A stretch of DNA of 46,745 bases from an uncultured Acidobacteriota bacterium (GTDB taxonomy: Bacteria > Acidobacteriota > Terriglobia > Bryobacterales > Bryobacteraceae), in the NCBI GenBank assembly GCA_902825945.1, contig CADECY010000073.1, positions 1 through 46,745 of the forward strand. The letters are read 5' to 3'. The notes below the pieces were generated by a model. It ran no database searches, was not told the origin of the DNA, and was given only the letters and a program-made list of their open reading frames with translations. A program made the position numbers and the translations under genes. This document shows, piece by piece, positions 40,305-46,745 of this stretch (the first letter of the stretch is position 1; each line of letters opens with the position of its first letter).

Positions 40305-41315
40305 ATGACAATCGTCTCCAAGTCCCCGTGCCGCGTCGATATGGCGGGTGGTACCCTCGACATCTGGCCGATCTGCCTCTATCACGAAAACGCGATGACG
40401 GTGAACTTCGCCGTCGACCGCTATACGAGCGCGATCATCCAGACCCGCGCCGACAGCCGCATCATCCTGCGATCTCGCGATCAAAAGGTGGAAGAGCAGT
40501 TCGACTCGCTCGCCGCCCTGCTCGCCGCGCCCAAAGTGAAGCTTTCGCTCTTGCGGTGGATCCTCAAATTTTTCCAGCCGCCGATGGGACTCGAGATCGA
40601 GGTGAACTCGGAAGCGCCGGCCGGAGCCGGCATCTCCGGCTCATCGTCGCTGATGATCACCTGCGGCCAGGCGTTCAACAAATTACTGAAGCGCGGCTAT
40701 CCGATCGAAAAGCTGCGCGAGATCGTGCAGAATATCGAGTCGCAGATCATCCGCGTCCCCACGGGTCCGCAGGACTACTATCCGGCGATGTACGGCGGCG
40801 TGAGCGCGCTCGAACTCTCCCCAGCGGGCATCCACCGCGCCGGACTCGCCGTCGATCTGGCCGACTTCAACTCGCGCGTCGTCCTCGCCTATACTGGCAT
40901 TCCGCGCAATTCCGGCATCAACAACTGGGAAGTGATGAAGGCGCACATCAACGGCGACAGGAAGGTCCACAAGAACTTCGAGAAGATCGCCGAAATCGCC
41001 CAGGCGATGCGGAAAGCGGTCGAGAAGGCCGACTGGAAGGAAGCCGGCCGCCTTCTGAAAGAGGAGTGGAACCACCGCCGCAAGAACATCCCGACCATCA
41101 CCACGCCGCTCATCGACAAACTGGTCGCGACAACGGCGAGGGCGGGCGCGCGCGGCGCCAAGGTGTGCGGAGCCGGCGGCGGCGGGTGCGTCTTCTTCCT
41201 GGTAGAGCCCGATGCGAAGGCCCGCGTGAGCGACATCATTCGGAAGGAAGGCGCCGAAGTACTCGATGTGAAGGTGGCGGAGAAGGGTGTGACGGTAAAG
41301 GTCACGGGCGAATAA
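40305..41315 (+). CDS. GHMP-family sugar kinase
   Basis: 336 aa. The ATG at 40305 puts SKSPCRVDMAGGTLDIWP (substrate-binding N-terminus, like galactokinase/heptose kinases) at residue 5; upstream codons are antisense to the RraA gene. The GHMP ATP loop is EAPAGAGISGSSSLM (103-117), and the C-terminal motif is VCGAGGGGCVFFLVE. It phosphorylates a sugar or cyclitol at a hydroxyl using ATP; D-glycero-D-manno-heptose-7-phosphate kinase and L-fucose kinase are its nearest-looking types, but there is no neighbouring nucleotidyltransferase or isomerase to decide. It is the last intact gene before the decayed mobile island. Confidence 0.88.
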   Translation: MTIVSKSPCRVDMAGGTLDIWPICLYHENAMTVNFAVDRYTSAIIQTRADSRIILRSRDQKVEEQFDSLAALLAAPKVKLSLLRWILKFFQPPMGLEIEVNSEAPAGAGISGSSSLMITCGQAFNKLLKRGYPIEKLREIVQNIESQIIRVPTGPQDYYPAMYGGVSALELSPAGIHRAGLAVDLADFNSRVVLAYTGIPRNSGINNWEVMKAHINGDRKVHKNFEKIAEIAQAMRKAVEKADWKEAGRLLKEEWNHRRKNIPTITTPLIDKLVATTARAGARGAKVCGAGGGGCVFFLVEPDAKARVSDIIRKEGAEVLDVKVAEKGVTVKVTGE

Positions 41316-41568
41316 AGTTACAACCGTCGCGTTTCGGCTTGCGTAGCGTGCCTCAGGGTCCGAGCGCCGCCGAAAGGCCGTTCGCGGATCTCGAGCGACT
41401 CGGAGGTTGCCAGCTCATGAGCTTGGTGAGCTCCCCGGACGATCGCGCGGCCGAGTAGGCGGTGGGCCTTTGTGGTTCCGGTGACGGATGCCGGGCGCCG
41501 GAACAACCGCCGGATCACCGCCCATCTCCAAGACCTGGAGGTGGCTCCCCACGATCTGGAGGTTTGCG

Positions 41569-42284
41569 ATGAACTCGCCCATCGCGACGAATCCGAGTAA
41601 CAATCTGTCCGAGCAACTCCGTCAACTCGGGCTGCGTGCCATCCCGGTGGGGCTGGACGACTTCTTGGCCCGTGCGGCGAAATCGCGCTGGCGCCACGTC
41701 AACTGTTCCTCGAATTCTTGGTGCGGGAGGAGTCCGGCGACCGCGCGCGGCGCAGCCTGGAACGCCGGCTGCAGGTGTGCGGCGCCAAGAGATTCAAGCC
41801 CATCGCCGACTTCGATTGGACATGGCCGAAGAAGATCGAACGCGATGTCATCGAGCGGGCTCTGACGCTGGTGGCCAAAAATCTCTGCCACACTGCCGTG
41901 CTGGCGGGCCATTCGGTTCTGCTTCGCTCCGCCTCCGCAAGCTGGAAGATCTGCATCGCCAGAGCCCCGAGGGACGGCGCCGGCGGCTCCGCACCTACGC
42001 CAATGGGGACCTGCTGTGCATCGACGAAGCCGGCTACCTCTCCTCGATGACAAAGCCGCCGACATGCTCTACGAAGTCATCAGCCGGCGCTATGAACGAA
42101 AGCCGGTGATCGTGACAACGATCGTCCCTTCAAAGAGTGGAACACGGTGTTTCCCAATGCCGCTTGCATCGCGACGCTGTTGGACCGTCTGGTCCATCAT
42201 GCTGACGTCACCGTCATTGATGGCGACAGCTATCGCTTGCGCGAAAGCGAGGAGGAAACCACGGCGCGGCGGAGACGCAAATGA
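41569..42284 (+). pseudogene. istB: istB-type IS21 transposition ATPase, internally deleted and frameshifted
   Basis: The ATG at 41569 has GGAG upstream and opens NSPIATNPSNNLSEQLRQLG, LDDFLARAAK. The frame then shifts to RRSLERRLQVCGAKRFKPI and DWTWPKKIERDVIERALTL, and jumps directly to VAKNLCHTAVLAGHSVL, so the segment carrying the Walker A loop (GxxGxGKT) is missing. Further frames give LEDLHRQSPEGRRRRLRTYA, DLLCIDEAGYLSS (Walker B), DKAADMLYEVISRRYERKPV, NAACIATLLDRLVHHADVTV and a basic C-terminus ending at 42284. At least three frame changes plus the deletion mean no ATPase can be made. IstB normally loads the IstA transposase onto target DNA. Confidence 0.75.
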
Positions 42285-42625
42285 CTCCCTTTCTGTCCCT
42301 GCTGGAGCCAGACAACAACTCGGGGATTTACATCTCCACCGTGTTGATGCTCTACGCCGATCTGCCCGACACTCCTGTCCGCGCCAACAGTCAAGATCAG
42401 CGCCAAGCCCGCTCCTGTTCGAACGTAGTGTCCCTTTGGTCACGGTGGAAACGGCGCGTCTGTTGGCCTGTCTCCGCCGCGCCAGTCGGCCAGCGAATGT
42501 GCCGCCCCTGCCCAAAATCCGCTCCCTGGCCTACTTCCAACCCGTCATCGAAGAACTGCTCGACAGTCAGGCCCTCAAGGGCTACCTCGAATACCTGCGC
42601 GTCAAGCTTCGGAGCCTGGCTGACA
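42281..42625 (+). pseudogene. Frameshifted passenger gene coupled to istB, function unknown
   Basis: The ATG at 42281 overlaps the istB stop (ATGA), so it was once co-translated. It reads TPFLSLLEPDNNSGIYISTV and LMLYADLPDTPVRANSQDQ, then shifts frame at ~42400 into PLLFERSVPLVTVETARLL, ACLRRASRPANVPPLPKIRS and LAYFQPVIEELLDS, ending as a homologous-looking stretch near 42625. From memory, small proteins with 'LPDTPxR...IRSLAYFxPVIxELL' accompany istB and repA in Acidobacterial mobile DNA; I know no function for them. After 42625 the sequence up to 42852 has no gene I can name. Confidence 0.5.
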
Positions 42626-42852
42626 ATGCCATGCCGGCCAATGTTCAGAAAAATACGTTTCCAGATGATCGCCAACAGACAGATCCGCCCCCCGTGCTCG
42701 TGATCGCCAGCAAGCTTGCCCCGCGATTGGCCACCGAGACCGACATGCGCCGGGTCCCCGATATCCTCGACGCCGGTGACCGGAATCAAACCCATGCGCG
42801 ACCACAATTCGGCGGCCTCGAAGTCTTCCAGAGGGTCGCCGCAAGGTGACCC

Positions 42853-43705
42853 ATGAACAGTGTTTCCCGCAGCCTCGAGCCGATCGGCGCGATCGCCGAA
42901 CGAGAGCATCCCGAACTGGCGGTTTCGAAGTATCGCCTGCGGCGGCAGGAATTCATCTGGTGGGCCAACGGCGCGAGCAAGTTAATCAGATCCTCGGGTT
43001 CCACTCGCGTCCGTTTGTGTTGTGCGGACTTCCGTTGCGGCGTCCGCCCAAGGATTAACTTCTCCACGAGCGGCGGAACGCAAGCTTCGTGTTGCAGATG
43101 ACCGGACACCCTGAGTTCGGACTACCCTTCGGCCAGGACCGTCTCGTGCCCATCTTCCTCGCGACACTCGCGGTTAGACAACAGTCGAGATTCGGGATGG
43201 CGAATGGTGGCCGCCTTCGAACGGATCTTAGGCGCGGCGATGTTCTTCGGAACCGAGCGGACGACCGCGTCCGCCCGTGTGGTTCATCGAGCGCGGTTCA
43301 ACTTCTCGAGCGAAGCAAGGAGCTGGTATCAACGCGGTGAAGACGACGGCGTCGGCGAGGCCGCGATTACGCTGAACGAGGAGTTCTTCGCCGAGGTCAT
43401 GGCGCATCCGATACCGGCGGATCTCGAGCGGTCAAAGGGTTGGTCGCCGCGCCCGGAGTGATCGATCTGTTCAAGGGCTTTCGTATCGATGCTTCACGGC
43501 GAAAGAGGAGGAGTCGATTCCACTGTTCGGGCCGCTGGGGCTGGCCCATCAGATTGGTTGCGTCGACTACTCTCGGCCGCGCCGGTTCCGGGCGATGCTC
43601 GAGCAGTGGTTGTCGGTGATCCGAGCGGTATGGCCGGAGCGTCCCGCGCGGATTAGTAGCCAGTGCGGTCACGGGCTGCTCGTGGATCGTAGACTCGCAA
43701 TCCAG
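42853..43705 (+). pseudogene. repA: Plasmid RepA-type replication initiator, heavily mutated
   Basis: Pieces in successive frames line up as one RepA_C-like protein: REHPELAVSKYRLRRQEFIW; then, after a shift near 42970, REQVNQILGFHSRPFVLCGL; a TAA at 43056-43058 follows PPKD; the same frame then goes on with TGHPEFGLPFGQDRLVPIFL, ATLAVRQQSR. A deletion plus shift near 43203 leads to MVAAFERILGAAMFFGTE and NEEFFAEVMAHPIPADLE; a shift at ~43425 gives VKGLVAAPGVIDLFKGF; and one at ~43500 gives ESIPLFGPLGLAHQIG and YSRPRRFRAMLEQWL, ending near LLVDRRLA (~43700). One nonsense codon and at least four frame changes make it inactive. RepA initiates plasmid replication, so this marks old plasmid DNA. 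Confidence 0.65.
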
Positions 43706-44091
43706 TCAATGCGCTCAAGTCAGCGGCTCGCCGGAAGGCATCCCATGGGCTTTCCAAATCCCGTCGCGACCAACGGATTCCCATTGTTCGTGGATCGGCC
43801 CGCGAGGGGAGCCTGTTTCGCACGGCATCCGCTAAATTCGAGAATTGGTGCCGCTACCGCAGATCGGCCTGTTCCGGACGGTCAAGGTAACGAGTCTCGA
43901 GAGTCGGACGTACATGCCGGTCGTGCCCTGCGGTGAAACCGACGGTAGAGTTCCGCATGGTAATGGCCTATTCCCGGTCGATCCGGATCCGCTCCGTCGC
44001 GTACCCGAGCTCCAGCCATGGCTCGCCACGTTGACGAACGTCCTGTTCGGCAACCGCAGGTCTCTGGCAATAGCGGCCAACGAGCCAATAA
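43706..44091. other. 386-bp stretch without a recognisable gene
   Basis: Between the RepA remnant and the 3' end of the sigma gene, frames on both strands are open in places but match no family I know and lack convincing starts. It is probably the frayed edge of the decayed island. Confidence 0.5.
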
Positions 44092-44685
44092 TCACGACCA
44101 CGCCGCTGGCTTCTCGGCCAACGAATTGTGCAACCAAGCCTTGGCAAACCGAAGTTCCCGCTGGACAGTAGCCTCCGAGATTCCAATGGCCGCGCCGGCT
44201 TCAACTTGACTCATCCCACCAAAGAACACCATCTCTACCAAGTCGGCCTTTCGTTTGTCGACAGCGGCCAGACGGTCGAGCGCCTCGTTGAGGTCGACCA
44301 GTTGATCCCCGGGATCACTCGAAACGACAACCACGTCGTCGAGTGAAATCTTGGCCGCATTACCCCCGCGCTGGGCACGGCGCTTCGACTTCGCATGGTC
44401 CACGAGAACGTGGCGCATCACCCTCGCGGCGACCGCGAAGAAGTGCACGCGGTCCTCCCAGGCGACATCGGATCCGAGCATCTTCATGTAGGCCTCATGG
44501 ACCAACGCGGTCGCGCTCAGCGTGTGTCCGCTATTTTCGCCGCTCATGTAGCGCGCCGCGAGCGACCTCAACTGCGGATAGACGACCGCGATCAACTTCT
44601 CTCTCGCGACGCCATCTCCACCCCGCCAATCGCGAAGCAGGGTATTGATGTTTGCGGTGTCTTGCGTAACCTCATCGTCTTCCAC
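44092..44685 (-). CDS. ECF-type sigma factor (Sigma70_ECF, kinase-linked type)
   Basis: 197 aa from GTG 44685, which has GGGAG ~8 bases upstream. INTLLRDWRGGDGVAREKLI, VVYPQLRSLAARYMSGE and ATALVHEAYMKMLG, then HFFAVAARVMRHVLVDHAKS are typical of the Sigma70_ECF/SigK-like group found beside TPR Ser/Thr kinases. Region 4 is EMVFFGGMSQVEAGAAIGIS, EATVQRELRFAKAWL (helix-turn-helix). It contains no anti-sigma partner; in this group activity is thought to depend on the linked kinase. It lies directly downstream of the kinase-TPR gene on the same strand, and the kinase's read-through tail would overlap its start by 14 bp. Confidence 0.9.
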   Translation of the reverse strand: MEDDEVTQDTANINTLLRDWRGGDGVAREKLIAVVYPQLRSLAARYMSGENSGHTLSATALVHEAYMKMLGSDVAWEDRVHFFAVAARVMRHVLVDHAKSKRRAQRGGNAAKISLDDVVVVSSDPGDQLVDLNEALDRLAAVDKRKADLVEMVFFGGMSQVEAGAAIGISEATVQRELRFAKAWLHNSLAEKPAAWS

Positions 44686-44896
44686 TCGAGTTCTCCCTTC
44701 CACCAGCACATGAGGCCAACTCCGCCGTGGCGGCTTTCCGTTGCCAAACGGCCGGGGGCAGTACGCTAGCAATGTCGACGGCTTGCCTCAGCACCATCGC
44801 CCCTTCCGGGTTCCCGGACTGGCATAGAACCTTGCCTAAGCCCGTTAGCACGGGCACGAGACGCGTGCTTCGACGCGGCAGCTTCGCGCGCATGGA
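44672..44896 (-). pseudogene. Detached in-frame C-terminal tail of the Ser/Thr kinase-TPR protein
   Basis: Immediately after the TAG at 44897-44899 the same frame stays open for 74 more residues: SMRAKLPRRSTRLVPVLTGL, GKVLCQSGNPEGAMVLRQAV, then an Ala-rich end, stopping at 44672-44674. This reads like a further TPR unit of the kinase protein. An ATG at 44891-44893 could start a small separate protein, but it has no ribosome site I can see. The most economical view is a single nonsense change, for example CAG to TAG, in the kinase gene. Confidence 0.5.
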
Positions 44897-46745
44897 CTAA
44901 AGGCTGCTGCGGTACAAGGCCTCAGCTTCCGTCAAGCGGGACCGAGCGGCCTCGAGAGACGCTTGGCTAGCCGTCGCGCGGGCCGCGCCCAGACTGTCGG
45001 GCGGAAGGGAGGCCAGCACGACCCTCACACCCTCGGTGATCTCATGTTCTGCTTCCGCGATTCTTCCCTGCGCGAGCAGAACGCGCCCCAAGCCGGCGCG
45101 CGCGGGGCCATAACCGTGATGGTTGCGCCGCTCGACCTTGCCCAGACGCTCGACTTGGGCCCGGTAGAGCCGCTCAGCATCCTTGAACTTGCCTCTTTGT
45201 TCTTCGAGCGCCGCGGCGGCTCCCGCTGGATCGACGCCGCCACGTTGACGATACACGTCCGCCGCGCGGCGGATCCACTCCTCGGCGCCATCGAAATCGC
45301 CCCTTTCCATGCGAATTTCCGCCAGCGTCACATAGGACTGGTTCACCTCGGGATTCGAATGGCCGTAAAGTTTGATGTACATGGCGGCTGAATCGCGTGC
45401 CATGGTTTCCGCTTCATCCAGACGGCCGGCCCCATGAAGCACGGCGGCGAGGCGGCCCATCACCAGGGCGATCCGGGTATGGGTGTCGCCAAGCGTCTTG
45501 CGGCGGATCTCGAGACACTCGCGGAAGTAGCGCTCCGCTTTGTCGAAGTCACCCATGGTGGCATTGACACCGCCGAGGTTGCTCAGAATGGCTGTCTCCA
45601 AATGAGGCATGGATCCCAGCCGGTCGCGCGTCGTCAGCGCGCTAGCGAAAAGGGCCTCTGCCTCCTTGAGTTTTCCCTGTTCGTGGAGGACGAGTGCATA
45701 CGTGTTTCTCGCTTCGGCCAGCTTCGGATGTCCGGGAGCGAGGATCCGCTCCCGCAAGCCGATCAGCTGGGCCCCGAGCTTCGCGGCACTCTCGGTGTTT
45801 CCCAGCCTGCGCTCCAATTCTGTCATCCGTTTGAGCGCGTCCCCGAACAGCGGATCTGTTTCACCGTGGAGAGTCCGGCGTATGTCGAGCGCCCGCCTGA
45901 GAAGATCGCCCGACAACTTCCACTCTCCGATGCGCTCATAGACCTCGCCAAACGATTCGAGGAGGCGGACTTGAACGGCCGGCCGGTTCGCCAGCTTACC
46001 CGCGCCGCGAACGCCCTGGTCAATGATCTCGCGCGCCGTGGGCGGCTTTTTGCCGGCAACCTTGTCGGGATCGGCTTGTTCGAACGCGCCGATCATGAAT
46101 GCGAGCACTTCTTCGGCCTGATCGCGCTGTTCGCCAGCATGCCGCGCCAGCACGGCCATTCCGATTCCGAAAGAGACGATCAGCCCCGCCGCCACGCCCG
46201 CCAACGTCAGCGGCCAGCGGTTCCGGCGAATGAATTTGCGAGCCCGATACGGCCAGTCGTCGCCGCGCGCGAGCACCGGATAGCCCCGGAGATGGCGGCC
46301 CACATCTTCGGCCATCTCATGGGCGCTCGGGTACCGCCGCGAAGAGTCCTTGTGGATCGCTTTCAGAACAATGTTGTCGAGATCGCCGTCGATGTCGCGC
46401 CGCAACGCCGCGTTCTCCGCCACGCCGCTCGGCTTGGGCGGTTCCGACTCGCAAATCAACCGTTCGATGTCGGACGCCGACTTCTTCGTGATCCGGAAGG
46501 CTCGTCTTCCGGTCAGCAACTCGTAGAGGACGACACCCAAGCTGTACACGTCATTAGCGGTGGTGACGGCCTCTCCGCGAATTTGCTCGGGACTCGCGTA
46601 CTCCGGCGTCATCAGGCGCTCCGTGTAGGCTGTCAGTGCCTCCTGCTCTCCCGTTACGGGCTCGGGAGAAAGCATCTTCGCGATGCCGAAGTCGAGAAGC
46701 TTCGGCGTACCATCCGCGGCGACCAGAATATTGGCCGGCTTGATG
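44897..46745 (-). CDS. Ser/Thr protein kinase with membrane helix and TPR tail, 5' end outside window
   Basis: About 615 residues are visible; the frame is open to the window end and enters in the catalytic loop (IKPANILVAADGTPKLLDFG), so the N-lobe, P-loop and HRD lie beyond base 46745. DFG, the activation segment with MTPEYASPEQIRGE (APE equivalent) and YSLGVVLYELLTGRRAF complete a PknB-type C-lobe. A membrane helix follows (WPLTLAGVAAGLIVSFGIGM, ~170 residues in), then an extracytoplasmic array of roughly eight TPR units (e.g. AEALFASALTTRDRLGSMPH, AERYFRECLEIRRKTLGDTH). The frame ends at a TAG, beyond which coding character goes on in the same frame. It phosphorylates Ser/Thr and may control the downstream ECF sigma factor. 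Confidence 0.9.
   Translation of the reverse strand, partial: IKPANILVAADGTPKLLDFGIAKMLSPEPVTGEQEALTAYTERLMTPEYASPEQIRGEAVTTANDVYSLGVVLYELLTGRRAFRITKKSASDIERLICESEPPKPSGVAENAALRRDIDGDLDNIVLKAIHKDSSRRYPSAHEMAEDVGRHLRGYPVLARGDDWPYRARKFIRRNRWPLTLAGVAAGLIVSFGIGMAVLARHAGEQRDQAEEVLAFMIGAFEQADPDKVAGKKPPTAREIIDQGVRGAGKLANRPAVQVRLLESFGEVYERIGEWKLSGDLLRRALDIRRTLHGETDPLFGDALKRMTELERRLGNTESAAKLGAQLIGLRERILAPGHPKLAEARNTYALVLHEQGKLKEAEALFASALTTRDRLGSMPHLETAILSNLGGVNATMGDFDKAERYFRECLEIRRKTLGDTHTRIALVMGRLAAVLHGAGRLDEAETMARDSAAMYIKLYGHSNPEVNQSYVTLAEIRMERGDFDGAEEWIRRAADVYRQRGGVDPAGAAAALEEQRGKFKDAERLYRAQVERLGKVERRNHHGYGPARAGLGRVLLAQGRIAEAEHEITEGVRVVLASLPPDSLGAARATASQASLEAARSRLTEAEALYRSSL

Larger units (their letters stand above)
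41511..43705 (+). mobile_element. Decayed IS21/plasmid-derived island
   Basis: About 2.2 kb in which every recognisable gene is broken: an istB transposition helper, a coupled unknown gene and a plasmid RepA-type initiator, all on the plus strand. A frame at ~41511-41600 overlapping the istB start (HLQDLEVAPHDLEVCDEL, stop at 41598) may be the tail of a preceding gene, such as istA, but I could not identify it. No terminal inverted repeats or target duplications were found by eye, so the outer limits are the limits of recognisable homology. Confidence 0.6.

Noticed and set aside
1..46745. CRISPR arrays, tRNA and rRNA genes
   Set aside because: I looked for spaced direct repeats and cloverleaf or rRNA motifs by eye and found none; a tool search could still find a missed tRNA.

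Overview
The window is one continuous stretch of high-GC bacterial DNA, cut at both ends inside genes. Several traits point to the phylum Acidobacteriota, probably a Bryobacteraceae/Solibacter-like soil organism: two very large TonB-receptor-like proteins with an N-terminal carboxypeptidase-regulatory domain, a TPR-tailed Ser/Thr kinase beside an ECF sigma factor, many secreted or Tat-tagged 'metabolic' enzymes (Gfo/Idh/MocA, RraA, class V aminotransferase), and a TolB-like propeller. The taxonomy is inferred from gene content; there is no rRNA or marker phylogeny here.

Left part (1-10.2 kb): the end of a class V aminotransferase overlaps an exported RraA-like protein. Facing them is a minus-strand operon, MFS carboxylate-type transporter > SDR > fused E1alpha-beta 2-oxoacid dehydrogenase > lipoyl E2, with 4-7 bp spacing or overlap. 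Upstream lie two truncated gene remnants (ECF sigma, ArsR) joined tail to tail, then a galactarate/altronate dehydratase-like gene and a divergent YprB-type RNase H-fold protein. I read the sector as sugar-acid uptake and breakdown.

Middle (10.3-31 kb): a secreted CocE/NonD hydrolase; a Tat-tagged SelA-like PLP enzyme coupled to a signal-bearing RidA; a sulfatase-fold lipoprotein with a Thr at the nucleophile position and a TPR tail; a TonB/Cna-type outer-membrane protein; a secreted parallel beta-helix protein; an ECF sigma / zinc anti-sigma / secreted-protein operon with two ATGA overlaps; a membrane histidine kinase followed by a membrane PAS protein that has no output domain; and a second TonB-type protein and a secreted VOC protein.

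Right part (31-41.3 kb): purM-purN lead into a tight operon with a Tat-like Gfo/Idh/MocA oxidoreductase, a DUF3467 protein and a COG3618-type lactonase/amidohydrolase. Then come a TolB-like propeller, a second class V aminotransferase (with a clear Tat signal), a PilZ protein, a second exported RraA-like protein and a GHMP kinase.

Far right (41.3-46.7 kb): a decayed mobile or plasmid island (an IS21-type istB that has lost its Walker A segment, a coupled unknown passenger gene, and a plasmid RepA-type initiator carrying a nonsense codon and several frameshifts). It is followed by an ECF sigma factor and a Ser/Thr kinase-TPR gene whose frame is broken by one in-frame TAG. No tRNA, rRNA or CRISPR array was seen.

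The most unusual theme is the number of cofactor-dependent enzymes with Tat or Sec signals (PLP enzymes, an NAD-dependent oxidoreductase, RidA, RraA, VOC). Together they suggest envelope-located small-molecule chemistry that is not covered by textbook pathways.
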